From NCBI GenBank assembly GCA_026826555.1, contig JAKSZT010033094.1:538868-602867 (forward strand): a stretch of DNA of 64,000 nt. The letters are read 5' to 3'. Positions 46,948 to 57,880 of the stretch are shown in pieces (within the stretch, counting starts at the first letter, position 1; each line of letters opens with the position of its first letter). The DNA comes from Tolypeutes matacus. Lineage: Eukaryota > Chordata > Mammalia > Cingulata > Chlamyphoridae. The notes under the pieces are model-generated. The model searched no databases. It was not told the DNA's origin and saw only the letters and a program-made list of their open reading frames with translations. The position numbers were made by a program, and so were the translations under genes.

Positions 46948-47856
46948 CTCCCTCCCTCCCTCTTTCTCTCTCTCCCTCTCTCTCTCCCTCTCTCCGTTTC
47001 TCTCATACACACATACATTTCACACACTCCCACTCTCATATACACACTCACATATACTCTCAGATGCATGTTTCCACACAGCTTACACATACACACACTC
47101 ACACATACTTTCACATACACACTCCCAGATGCACATCCCCCCACTCACATTCCCATACACACCCCACACACTGACACACTCACATGCACGCACACACTTG
47201 CACACTCAAACACATGCTCTCTTCACACACTCATACACATTCCTGGATGCACATTCCCGCACGCACACACACTGACATGCTCACACATTCACATGCATGT
47301 ACACACTCAATACTCACACTCTCACAACACACACTCACACAAGTCTCACATACTCCCAGATGCACTCACACTCCCATACACACACACTTACATACATGCA
47401 CACACTTGCACACATTCTCACACACACAATACTCTCACATACACACTCCCAGATGCATACTTCCCCACTCACATTCCCATACACATTCCCCCACTCACAT
47501 TCCTATACACACACATGCTCACATGTATGCCCAGACTTGCACACATTCTCACACACACAAACATGCTCTCTTCATATACATACACACACTTCTGGATACA
47601 AATTCACACACACACACACACTGGCATATACACACACATTGGCACACACCCACTCATACACTCACACACCACACTCCCATACACACTTCTGATGCACATC
47701 CTCCCACACTTACACTCTCATACTCACACACTCTCATACACACAAGCACATGCTTGTGCACACACTTCCACACACATCCAATCACATGCTCACTCACATC
47801 CTCACACATACTCTCTCACACATGCTCTCTCACCCCCACACACACACGCCCCACAG
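46948..47856. repeat. CT-rich then CA-rich simple repeat / minisatellite
   Basis: 46948-47005 is (CT/CCCT)n. The rest is a purine-poor CA-rich array with variants such as 'cacacactcacaca', 'cccagatgcaca' and 'ttcccatacacac'. A longer-order unit shows: 'cccagatgcaca' type blocks recur near 47126, 47357, 47449 and, as 'ctggatgcaca', near 47243. All + frames stay open (up to 290 codons of His/Thr/Ser-rich text) because stop codons are rare in this composition; no protein is implied. It stands at the AT-to-GC compartment change. Confidence 0.85.
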
Positions 47857-50800
47857 CCCATGAGGTCATTCTGTCCATGGCTGGCAGGCTGGGTGGGATT
47901 GTTTCTCCTTGAGCTCTTAGGCCGGCTCCATTTCAAATGACTCATGAGTAGGCTCTTGCTTTCTCCCCCAGGGAGACGCCCCCCCCCACCCTGGCCTCAT
48001 AAACCGTCCCAATTAGGCCATGCTTCCTGATAACCAGCTGCTCCCCCGCTGCTCCCAGACCACCCCAGAGGCCTGGCCCTCCCCGCCTCCCTCCCTTGTC
48101 TGCTGTCTGGGGGCCAGGGGGTGGGCAGTGAGGCCTCCCCAGCCCTGCGCTCCTCTGCCATCTCCTGGAGCCCAGGGCCAAGCACTGAGTAGAGAAGACT
48201 CAGGGTGCTCGTCATCCTGGAAGACCCTCCACTCTATTTGCTGGAAACCGAGGCAACGATGGGAGAGAAGCTGATCTGTAACTGAGGCAGCTGGGGAGCA
48301 GGTCCCTTCCTGCCCTCCCAAGGAGGAGGAGGGAGTGGAGGAGGCAGAATCTGCTGGACTGACAGCAGGCAGAAGGAGCAGTGTAAGGGGTTGGGGAGTC
48401 ACCAGTGACCGTGGTGTCCCAGCCTGGGTCACCGTGCATGGACAGGGGCTGCAGCATTGCTTGGGGTGGAGATGGGGTCACTTCTGCTAGGATATATGTG
48501 AGATAATTCAGCTCTCTTCAGTGGCTTGTGCCCCAAGAGCCAAGCTCTTGTATTTTTCACACTTCTCTTTGGGTATCAGGAAACAACCTCCTGTTTCTGT
48601 CTGGCCAGCATTTCAGGGTGTTAGCAAATGACATGATGTGAGTTTGCTCCGGCTACCACCCAAGGGGGCTGACAGGAAGCGTCGTGGCTTCTAGACATGG
48701 CCAGACCGCCTGGGAGTTCTGAGGACAGAGCCCCGTGTCCTACCTCCAGGCTGGCACATTCCAAACCCAGATGTGGCCTTGCAGGCGAGTCTGGGAAAGT
48801 CGGCTGTCCCCATCCTGCCCAGGGCTACAGTGGGTGCCTTGGCATTGCGGGAGCTTGTGGCACTTTGCTGTGTGCTGAGGCTTGAGTGTGAATCGTATCA
48901 AGGGGCTGGGGCTGGGGCTGCCCAGACCCCTGCTGCACAGGCCTGTGGTGGATTCCAGCAGCTTCCTGGCACAGGGGTTTCCGTGGAGTTGGACATTTGC
49001 AAAAATGTCTGGACACAGTGAGTGTTCGTGGCCTACTGTGTGCATTTTTTATCACATGGTGGGATTTGCTTCAGAGTACCTCATCACCCCCACCCCCCAA
49101 TTGACCTGGGCTGACATGGCCCCATTGGGGCTATGCTCTGCCTGCTCCCTGAAAAACATCACTGCATCTCCCTATTTCTGTCCTTAGGTGGGCAAGGGGC
49201 AGAGACAAAGCCCAGTGTCAGCCTTTAAAGCATTTCTCATGCGTCCTCTCCCAGGCAAGGGCTGCTACCACCCATGGGCCCAGCATGAGCTCGCCCTGGT
49301 TTGCCTCCTTACCTCTCCCCTTCCTTCCTTTTCTTTCGATGACTTCTCCGCAAAGCTCACCATGAATCCTGTGTGCCCAGGCAGGGTGGGGCAGCTCTGG
49401 GCCGGGGCTTGCTCTGCTGTCCAGGCTTTTCCACTGTCAACACCTGGAGCCTCTTTGCCATCGGCCAGAGCAAAATACGCCAGATGAGAAAAGTCTGCCC
49501 TTCTCTACAGATTTGCTTGCCCCATCCTCCCACAGCATCCAAGGCCCACTGAGTTATCTGTGATTTTGCTTAGCAGCATTAAAGCAGGAGGCTGCCCCAG
49601 GTCAGCCATTCCCCCCACCACCAACTTGCACTGGAACCGATGGCAAGTTAATTCTGCTCTCTGCGGCTCCATTTATCACCCAAGGTGAGGTCAGGGCTCT
49701 GCCTGAGTGAATTCACTTTCCTTCTTCATACCCTTATTGAGTAGCCGTTGCGGTCACCACATTCTGTTCAGCATCATGAAAACATAAGTATCTAACATTC
49801 TTTTGTTTCATCTGCTTTTCTGTCCTATTCCACCCTCCCCATGCTTTCCGTCCCTCTGCCGTGTTTCCTTCATAGCGCTCAGCTCCGTGAGACACTGCAC
49901 TGGTGTGTGTGCATGCCCTGCTTCTGGAGCTGGCACAGGCCTGGGCAGAGCTGGCCTGTTTGTGTTTGTGGAAGGAAGGAACAGCCATTTCTTGGCATGC
50001 TTGTCCAGCTCTATATCTCCCTAAAGCTGAAGAGCACAGTTAAGTTTCATCATGAGGGGCTGTTTTCAACAGCTTGGCAAAAAGATTGTCCTGGAGGTAC
50101 TACAGTAAAAAAAAAAAAAAGTATAAGAAAAGAATGTGTAACAGTGCAGAGCTCTTTGCACACACATTTAGAAACCACCTGTTGGATGCTGGGAATTCCC
50201 ATATGAACAGTGTAGAATGTGACTCTTCAAAGGCATGGCCCGGCATGGGGTCAGCAAGTACACTTCAACCCAGACGCCAATTGCCATTACCGCTGACCGG
50301 TGCCCTGTGAAGGCTCCAGAGGCCACGTTTGGGCTGAGCAGAGGGTGAAGGCATGCAGTGGTCTAGCAGAGAGGCATGCTGGGGCTGCAGCAATGGAAAG
50401 GCAGGGAGCAGGCTGTGCGTCCCAGGACACTGCCGTCAACCTGACATAGCTCTGACTGGGTGGGCAGGTGACCCTGGCAGAAGGCCTGGACCGAGTGAGA
50501 GCAGGGCATTCCGTGGGAACCCTGATGGCCTACAGAGCAAGGAAGCATCAATGTGGAGCTGGGGAGGTTCATGAGTTGCTGTCAGGGAAGCCTCAGGCCC
50601 AGTGCAGGCAGTAGGGGGACACCGAGAGCCAGGTGGAAGAGGGAGGTTGGACACCTGATCCGTGGAGTGGGTGAACATCTCTGAGTTTAGCTTGGGTGGG
50701 TGAGTAGCTGGTGGCCCCATCCGCATATGTTCCCATCTCCTCCAGGTGCCAGGGAGCAGGAGGGGTGAGTATTGGGGTGGGCCTCCCTTGAACCCTGAGC

Positions 50801-50859
50801 CCAGGTTTGCTATGGGCATCTAGCTGAACATTCACCAGTGATTCTGGCAAAGGCTAGGT

Positions 50860-50945
50860 CCTTCTCTAGGCTTTGGTTCCTGCATCCCTAAAACGAGGAG
50901 CTGGAGTGAGATGGTCTCTTGGGTCCCGTCTCATGATGCTTGGGG
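50860..50945 (-). mobile_element. MIR SINE trace
   Basis: 'ctaggctttggttcctgcatccctaaaacgagg' (in parts) followed by 'gagatggtctcttgggtcc' resembles the MIR 3' half read in antisense ('cctcagtttcc..catctgtaaaatg' then 'gatctctaaggtcc'). Ancient mammal-wide SINE, diverged. Short. Confidence 0.5.
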
Positions 50946-51571
50946 CTGCTTAGCTGGGGCTTCCATGGGATGTGGTGGGCTGCCCAGGGTGTCGGCGGGC
51001 TTGCCCTTTTCAGAGCCAGTAAGCTGTCCAGCTTGGGGCAGGGGGTGACTGGGGCCCCGAGGTTTCTGGGCTGGTACAAGAGCTTTCTAGAAACTGCCTG
51101 AGCCTCTTCCTCGGGCAGGCTACTTGTGAAAGGGAGCTTTTTAACACCGGCTGCGCCTACCAGACACACATTCACAATCTCACACATCATTTTTCTTGGA
51201 CGCCATCTCCCTGCTTTTAAACATGTCATCGCTCTCCCACCCCAGACTCTCCGGGCTGCCTCGTACTTCCCAGGTGCAGGGCCAACCTTCAGGTCAGAGG
51301 TTTGAGAGCTGGGAACTCAGCAGTAGGGGGACTCCCCTCGGCCCCACAGTCTGGGGGTTCTTGATAAGGGGACTGCAGGAGCTGGGGCTGCCTGTGACAG
51401 TCATTTGCTGGGCCAGCACCATTGGTGGGGGTGGGCAGAATGGGGCCACCCTGTGGCAGAGGAGGAAAGCCCCATCCCCGCAGAAGAGTCCCCCAGGCAC
51501 AGGAATGACAATGAACCAGGGAGAGGGAGCAGCACAATCGGAGAAAAGTCACCTTGCCCTGGTGTTGGATG

Positions 51572-51670
51572 GGTCTTAGGTGGGGAAACCGAAGCCCAGA
51601 GAGGATGTGGCTTGCCCAAGATCACAGATCTGGTAGCGGAAGCTGAGCTGGTCTCCTTTCCCTTTCCCAT
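51572..51670 (+). mobile_element. MIR SINE fragment
   Basis: 'gtggggaaaccgaagcccag' then 'agaggatgtggcttgcccaa' and 'gatcacagatctgg' is the conserved MIR core ('ggaaactgaggcccagagagg..gacttgcccaaggtcac'). Good core match over about 60 bases. Confidence 0.7.
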
Positions 51671-53043
51671 ACCACCTCATCCCTGTGAGCTCCCCAAATG
51701 GGCTCCGGGTGGGGTTGTGCTCACCCCTATGGGGGGTGGGTGGGTGGGAGGTCAGGCAGTCAGGAATGAGTCCTGGGGGTGTCCCAGCACTGGGGTGATC
51801 CAACATGAGGCATGTCCTCGGACTGCTGCTAGCCATCCCTCTTCTCTGCTCCGTCTCTGAGCAGCCCTCCACGTACTTGCTGACAACCCTCAGTGTTTCC
51901 CACTTCCTTCCTGGAACAGGTGGCTGACGCTCCATTTCCAGTCCACTCGCCTAGCCTTTTGGAGGCGTTCAAACCTTCAGGAAGGGCAGATCCCTCTCCC
52001 TGGGGCAGCTCTTCCCAGCTTTGCTAGAGCTGGGGGTGGGGGTGATGAAAAGACCCTCCAGGTTGGAAGTGGACAGAGGTGGGCTCCTCCTCCTGCTGGC
52101 CCTCATGACTCAGCCTGGAAGGATGCCCAGTCTTATTTGTGTCATCTAACACTCACCCTTCTTGGAGCTGACGTTCTGGCTCCCTGAGAGGGAATAGTTG
52201 TCCTGCATCAACGTTGTTTCCCCTGTGGGGAGCTTACATAGACCCCCCCAGGACCACCTACTTGGCAGAAGCGCCATTCATGACCATCTGTGGCTCCACA
52301 CAGCGGGGCAAGGAGTCTATGTGCAACTCCTGCTTTGTTGTATGATTCCCACCAGACATCTCCTTGAAGCTACCTTCCAAGGTTTGGTCTCCTACTTGGA
52401 TCTTGGATTCTCCCGCACCACCTTGCTTCAGAAGTAGATTTTGTTTTCCAACAGTGGGATGCAATGAGTGGGGCCTTCCTCTTCAGATCCCAATGAAGAT
52501 GGGCCGAGAAACAGACCTGCACAGGTCGCACCGTGTAGGCGGTGTCTTTAGATGCTAGTTCACCTCCCTAAATTCGAGGATGGGGACACCGAGATTTCCA
52601 AAGTTCCAGCGACGCGGCGACGCGCCCCGGGCACTCAGCAGTTCAGGTTGCCTCTTTCCCAGGCCCCAAGAGGCAGAAGCGCTGCACCAGGCAAGAAGGA
52701 CCTCTTTGGCCTTGATCCTTGAGCGTCCCAACTTTGCCAAGGGGCGTGGGGATCACCTGCGAACCGGTTTCCCTTTTCCACGCCCGTCCTCCACACCCCT
52801 CCCCCAGTGAACACCCGCTCAGCGGTTTCAGGTCCCGGCAGACAGCGGGTGTCCCCGGCAGCACCACCCTTGTGCGTCCAGGACTCGCGCCCCGCCCCCA
52901 CCGTCTTGCCGGGGCCGCCAACCCTTGGGTCCCCGCCCCCGCCCCGCCCTGGGCCGCCAACACCCCGCCCCGGGTCCCCGACAACCAGGCCTCCCGGCCT
53001 CCCCATTCCCACCAGCTCTGGCGCACGCCTTCTCCGGCCTTCC

Positions 53044-53198
53044 GGGCGGGGCCCGCCCCCGAGACCCCGCCTTGGGATGCAGCGCCCCCGGCCCCGAGTG
53101 GCCTCGCGGTGGCGCGGGCGGGGCCCCGCGCGCCCGGCTCCAGTTTCGGCCCCGCCCCGCCGGCGCCGGCGTGACCCCCCTCGGGCGCGGGGCGGGGC
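53044..53198 (+). promoter_or_regulatory. WNT9A: Cluster of GC boxes (Sp1-type)
   Basis: GGGCGGGGC at 53044-53052, GCGGGCGGGGCC near 53113-53124, CCCCGCCCCGC near 53150-53160 and GGGGCGGGGC at 53189-53198. They lie 60-210 bases upstream of the TATA-like box, the usual place of proximal promoter Sp1/KLF sites. Binding is inferred from motif only. Confidence 0.65.
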
Positions 53199-53256
53199 CC
53201 ATCCCAGCTGGCCGGGCGGGCCCCGCCTCCCGGGCTGCCCCCGGCGCTCCGGGCGC

Positions 53257-53264
53257 TATAAGAG
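53257..53264 (+). promoter_or_regulatory. WNT9A: TATA-like box
   Basis: TATAAGAG, standing alone in GC-rich flanks (ggcgc before, ggcggc after), 81 bases ahead of the main ATG. If used, transcription would start near 53285-53292, giving a 5' UTR of about 50 bases on this exon. CpG-island genes often start at several sites, so other starts are possible. Confidence 0.55.
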
Positions 53265-53311
53265 GGCGGCGGCCGGCGGCGCGCCCTGCGTGGAGCCCGG
53301 GGGGGAGCGAG

Positions 53312-53389
53312 ATGGTCAGCCGCCGCGGCGAAGCAAGATGCTGGATGGGCCCCTCCTGGCGCGCTGGCTCGCCGCGTCCTTTGCGCTGA
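53312..53389 (+). CDS. Upstream ORF overlapping the WNT9A start
   Basis: ATG at 53312-53314 has G at -3 and G at +4, a strong initiation context, whereas the WNT9A ATG (53338) has A at -3 but C at +4. The uORF has 25 codons plus a stop ending at 53389, is in another frame, and overlaps the WNT9A coding start by 52 bases. Ribosomes that start here cannot simply reinitiate at the main ATG. It may lower WNT9A translation; whether the transcript includes it depends on the true start site. Confidence 0.45.
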   Translation: MVSRRGEARCWMGPSWRAGSPRPLR

Positions 53390-53432
53390 CGCTGCTGCTC
53401 GCCGCGCTGCGCCCCTCGGCCGCCTACTTCGG
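53338..53432 (+). CDS. WNT9A: WNT9A exon 1 coding part (signal peptide)
   Basis: Secreted lipid-modified WNT ligand that signals through Frizzled receptors; in vertebrates WNT9A acts in joint, skeletal and haematopoietic development. The 31 full codons start [15 protein letters not shown], have a hydrophobic core ([10 protein letters not shown]) and end SAAYF plus two bases of a Gly codon. This is the WNT9A N-terminus as I know it from human (MLDGS...RPSAAYFG), with a few changes near residues 4-5 and 14-16. The signal peptide probably ends after the SAA. The donor is GG|GTAGGT at 53433, leaving intron phase 2. The frame is open further upstream (to 52807) but ATG 53338 matches the known start. 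Remaining exons are outside the window. Confidence 0.93.
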
Positions 53433-56019
53433 GTAGGTGCCCCTCTGCAACCCGGGCCGGGCGGGGTGGCCTTTGAAGGTGAACGGCCCGGGCCAGGTGC
53501 CCGGGGCCGCAGGGTTGCCTGGAGCTGTTTGTTGGCGGCGCGCCTGTCGGTCGGGGAGCCGGCCGGTGGGTAGAGGGACCAGCGTGCCCGACGTTCTTGC
53601 CTGGGGCAGCGGTCCTCCGGGACCCCGGAGTCGTCGTCGCGCGCAGGGCTGCCTGGCGTTCAGAGACCAGGACCGGGTCCCGGCTCCCGGCTCCCTTAGG
53701 CCTCTGTGCTCTTGCCAAACGGCTCGAGCCTCCTCGGCTCCTGTCCACCCTGACGGTTCGCCCCTCCTCTTCTCTTCTCGCGAAGTTAATTTAACAACAA
53801 CAAAAAAATACGTACAAAATCCAGATGTTCCTTGCACAGAGCCCCAAAGGGGGAAAAAAATAACTTCAAGCTGGAGGAATTTATTTTTCTTGTGCTTTGC
53901 TTAGGACGCCCGTCCCCGCCCCCGGCCCGCGGGCGCGCGTCTGTCGGATCGGTCCTGATAGCGCTCGGGGCAGCCCGCTCCGCAGGGCCAGGCGCTCGGC
54001 CGAGGCCGCGAGCGACGCCACCGCGTCTCCGCTGTCTCGCGGGGTCGCTTCCAGCGGTCCCATGTCTTCTGCCGCAGCAGTTTGCGGCCGCCTGTGGTTT
54101 TGGCGCGTCTCTCTCCGCCTTTCCTTCTTTCCTTTCCTCCCTCCCTCCAATTTCTCTCTCAGATCTGGGATGTCCCAGCCGAACGACTTTTAGGGTATAC
54201 TAGCTGCGCTTGGCACATGAGCATACAGGTCCAGGGGGGCGCCCAGGCGGGACTCCGGCTCGCCCCCCAGCCCTCACGCCTCCCGCCCGGGGCGCTGCCC
54301 CCAGGAGCCTAGGCCGGCCCCCGCCCTCCCCGTACCGACCCCTATCCTGGGCGCCCTGCGGCTTCGGCGGCCGCTGACTCGGCCACCGCCCTCCGCCTGC
54401 CGGTCACCTGTTCCTCGCCCCTGGCCGGGGGCGCCGCGCTCAGCCGCCCGGCCGGCAGAGGGCCCCGTTGGCCCAGGAATCTGGCGCTGGCCAGGGCAGG
54501 CAGAGGCCGGCGGGGCCGAGGAGCCCTGCAGGTGTATCCTGTTCTCAAAGAAAATAAAATATTTTCATGGGAAACTTTCCTTTTGTGTTTTTCTTTCTCC
54601 CCCTTTCTTCTTCTTCTGTTCCTTTCTCCTGGGTCCTCTTCCAGGGTCAGTTGCATTTCTCCTTTCCCTGGAGCCCCCCACCCCTTACCCCTCCCTTGGC
54701 TCCTGGAGCTCGGCCTGCCGTGTGGCCGGTCTTTTGGGGTCCAGGCTGTGCAGAAGCTGGCAAGCCCCCAGAGGCCATCTGTGCAGGGCAGGAGGGAGGG
54801 TCAGAGAGGATGGACGTCTGGCCGCAGGTCCAAGGTGAGTCACCGTGGCCTTGTCAGCCAGCTGTGCCTTCCCGCTTTCCTAGGTTCCAGCTAGACGGGA
54901 CAGTTCCCTGGGCCTTGGACATGCCTGACTGCTCAGGCCACCTTCCCTGCCCTGAGCCTCCCCCACAGCTGTTCCCACTGCCTGGGGCATCTGGGCTGGG
55001 GACCCCCTAGCAGGGCCCCCATTTTGAGTTGCTCCCATCAGGCCTCAGTTCTTTCTTTCTGGACTCTCAGCATTCTGCCCTTCTGGGGAAGTCATGGGGG
55101 TCTGCTGTTGTACATGTGTGTATGTGTTAAACAGTCGCTTTCTTGCAGGAAATCCACCTTGGTGCTTTGCCCATAGTAAGTGCTTCCCTCTCTGCTGCTT
55201 CCTGGCCCCACAGGACCCACTGAGCCAGGCTCTGCTGGGGGGCACTGGGGAGAAGTGGTGGGTGGAGGCGAGCCCCTCTCTGAACCAAGAGGCGGGGGAC
55301 AGGCCAGGTGCCAGCCAGATGGGTGGAGAAGTGTGTGTGCCAGTGTGTGTGCCAGGATCTCAGAAAGCCCGGGGAACATGGTCAAGGATCCCCAAGGCAG
55401 AGCTGGGGAGGGGAAGCCAGGGTCTGGGGGCCTCCCGGGTGAGGTCTGGGCCTCTTTCACCAGGTACTAGAGGGAGGCAGAGGAGGGAGGGGGAGGTGGT
55501 GAGGATGGAAAGGGCAGGGGCTGTCTCCCTGAGGCCCTGCCGGTCCCCTCCCGAGGCCAAGAGTGCGAAAAAGAGTAGGAGGAAAGAGCTGGGCTCCGGG
55601 TTTCTCCTTCCCCTTCCCCCTCTCGGAAAGCTCTGCCTGGCACCGAGGCTCCAGTTACAGCCCAGAGAGGTTGGCCCGGGGAGGCATCACGTGGTCGGCT
55701 GGGAGGGGGCCCTCCCCGCCCCTCCCCCAGCCTGCAACCCAACCCCAGGCCGCCCTGCTCCCTCCTGCCCTCCTCCGCAGCCTCCCAGCCACCGGGTGGG
55801 CAGGTGGGACCCCTTTTGCCGGGGAAGAGGACTCTTGCTTCTCCCTCCCTGCCTCTCGGCCTGACCCGGCGCCTCCTTGGCCCGGCTGGGGCATCTTGGC
55901 TTGATTAGCAGGTGGCGTCTCCATCTGGTTCTTCCCAGGGCTGCGGAGATGTCTGCAGGGACCAGCGATGGTTTGGCTTCGTGCCTTTCTTTGATGGAGG
56001 GGTGCGCTTGAGCCCCAAG

Positions 56020-56090
56020 CAGGAGGGGGCTGGCCCAAAGTCACACGGCAAGCTTGGGGCATAGATTTGCCGCCTCTCTCCCTGGTGGCT
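56020..56090 (+). mobile_element. MIR SINE trace
   Basis: 'gggctggcccaaagtcacac' followed by 'ggcaagcttggggcatagat' fits the MIR core ('cttgcccaaggtcacacagc'). Short and diverged. Confidence 0.5.
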
Positions 56091-56974
56091 GCAGAGGGTG
56101 GACCTGGGGAGGGGGGAAGGGGGAAGTGTTAAACTTTGGTGTCACCTCTGTGGGATGGGCTCCGCCATGCCATGTTCTGCCCCTCACCTGGCATTTGAGG
56201 TCAGGTGAGATGGTGGATCCAGAAGGGCTGTGTGTGCTGAGATTGGGGCAACATATTCCTTCGGGCAGGGGGTTGAGAAGGAAAGTCCCAGACCCTGGGG
56301 CCAGCTACCCTCTCGCTCTCTGTGGATGTGGAGTCGGAGTTGGGGGATGGGTCTGAAGGGACTTGCTGGGAGCCATCTCGGGCATCTCCTCAGCCTTCCA
56401 TTCCACAGCAGGGGTGTGGGATCCCAAGAGTAAGGCCCGTGGCAGAGTGGGGCCTGGGCCCCCTGCTCCTGGGATTGGGACTGCCCAACTCCCCAGGACC
56501 TTGCTGCCCTGTTCTTAGAGATCCTGGGAAGCCTGCCAGCTCCCAGCCGGGGCCCTGAGGGAGTCTGGGAAGAAGAGAGCTGGCCAGGCTGCTAGACTTG
56601 CATCACCAGAGGCGCTCTGGATGAGCTATGGCCTGAGGCTTCCAACAGGGTTTCTTCTTTTAAAAGAAGAAGGAAAAAGTGTCTTAAGCCCTGAGGCAGA
56701 GCCTGCTTTAATTAACCAAGGATCATTTGCAGGCTGCCTGGGGGAGCAGTGGGAGACCAGACCGAGGCCAGTCTGGGAGGCTGCTCTGGGTCTGCTCCTG
56801 GTCCTGGCAGCAGCCTGGCTGCCTGTATGGAGAAGGGGGCACCAAGCACGACACTCAAAGGCACACCAGACAGCTGCAGCGGGAGGGGCTGGAGGAGATG
56901 ATCTGGATGGCTACAAGGCCAGGCTCACTCTAGATTTCCTAATTAGGACCAAGCAGCTCTAGGGCCTGGTCTCC

Positions 56975-57880
56975 TTCTTTGTTATTGGGATATAATTTAC
57001 ATACCATACAATGCACCCCTTTAAAGTGTAACTTCAGTGTTTTCAGCATAGTCATGATGCTGTGCCACCCACTGCCTAATTCCAGAATATTTTTATCACC
57101 CCCAAAAGAAACCCCATACTAGTTCACAGTCAGTCTCCATCTCCTCCTCCCCTAGCCTCTGGCAGCTATTAGTCTACTTTCTGTTTCTATGGATCTGACT
57201 ATTCTGGAGATTTCATATAAATGGAATCATACAGTATGTGGCTTTTCCAGTCTGGCTTCTTTCACTTAGCATAGTATTTTCGAGGTTCATCCAAGTTGTA
57301 GAATGTACCAGCAGTTTATCCATTTTTATTGATAAATAGTATCTAGTTGTTTGGATATACCATATTTTATTTATCCTCACATCCGTTGATGGACATTTGG
57401 GTTGCTTCTACTTTTTGGCTATTATAATAACGCTGCTGTAAATGTTTATGTACGAGTTTTTTGCGTGGACATGTGCTTTCAATTCTCTTAAATGGTTCTC
57501 AATTCTTTAGAATGGCTGGGTCATATGGTAACTCCTTTTTAACTTTTTGAGGAACTGCCAAACTGTTTTCCAAAGTGGATGCACCATTTTACATTCCCAC
57601 TGACAATGTACAAGGGTTGCTATTTCTCTCCATCTTTGCCAACACCAGTTATTGTCTGTCATTTTTTATTATGGCCATCTTTCTGGGTGTGAATCGATAT
57701 CTTCTTGTGGTTTTGATTTGCATTTGCCTTATGACCAATGAGGATGAGCATTTTCCAGCTATTTGCATATCTTCTTTGGAGGGATGTTCTTTCAAGTCCT
57801 TTGCCCATTTTCCAGTTGGTTGTCTTTTTAGTGTTGAGTGGTAGGAGCTCTTTTTGTATTCTGGATATGTTCTCAGACTA
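56975..57880 (-). mobile_element. Old L1 3' end in WNT9A intron 1
   Basis: Minus-strand L1 3' UTR and ORF2 end: 'ttgggatataatttacatacc' (56984), 'gagatttcatataaatggaatc' (57208), 'gatggacatttgggttgcttc' (57389), 'ggaactgccaaactgttttcc' (57551), 'gattttgatttgcattt'-like text near 57710, and 'ctttttgtattctggatatg' at the end. The style (3' UTR without the xenarthran-type tail) is that of L1MB or a related older family shared by placental mammals. Frames are broken. It is oriented against the gene, as intronic L1s often are. Confidence 0.8.

Larger units (their letters stand above)
47857..52560. other. GC-rich intergenic DNA upstream of WNT9A, no gene seen
   Basis: Largely repeat-poor. Frames of 60-150 codons are open on both strands, as expected at this GC content; none has a recognisable domain, and none looks like a WNT exon. 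It contains two MIR traces listed separately and an A-run at 50108-50121. Part of it may be distal promoter or enhancer of WNT9A, which the sequence alone cannot show. Confidence 0.5.
52600..54530. promoter_or_regulatory. WNT9A: CpG island over WNT9A promoter and exon 1
   Basis: A continuous CG-rich segment with frequent CpG, starting near 52600 and fading after about 54530, centred on the WNT9A first exon. Very GC-rich text with many Sp1-like boxes lies between 52900 and 53280. Developmental signalling genes such as WNTs usually have such islands. Long open frames on both strands here (up to 306 codons on the minus strand, 53748-52828) are due to GC content. Limits are judged by eye. Confidence 0.8.

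Noticed and set aside
47068..47940. 290-codon and 242-codon open frames, His/Thr/Ser-rich
   Set aside because: They translate the CA-rich simple repeat, which rarely makes stop codons; several frames are open at once and no domain is seen.
52807..53337. In-frame N-terminal extension of WNT9A
   Set aside because: The frame is open upstream, but this is promoter sequence with GC boxes and a TATA-like box, and the known protein begins at the MLDG Met.
52828..53748. 306-codon minus-strand frame over the CpG island
   Set aside because: GC-rich DNA has few stops; the peptide is Gly/Arg/Pro-rich, low complexity, and antisense to the WNT9A promoter and exon.
57575..57844. 89-codon + frame with hydrophobic runs resembling a membrane protein
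   Set aside because: It is the reverse reading of an old minus-strand L1 ORF2 end; Phe/Leu/Ile richness is typical of antisense L1.
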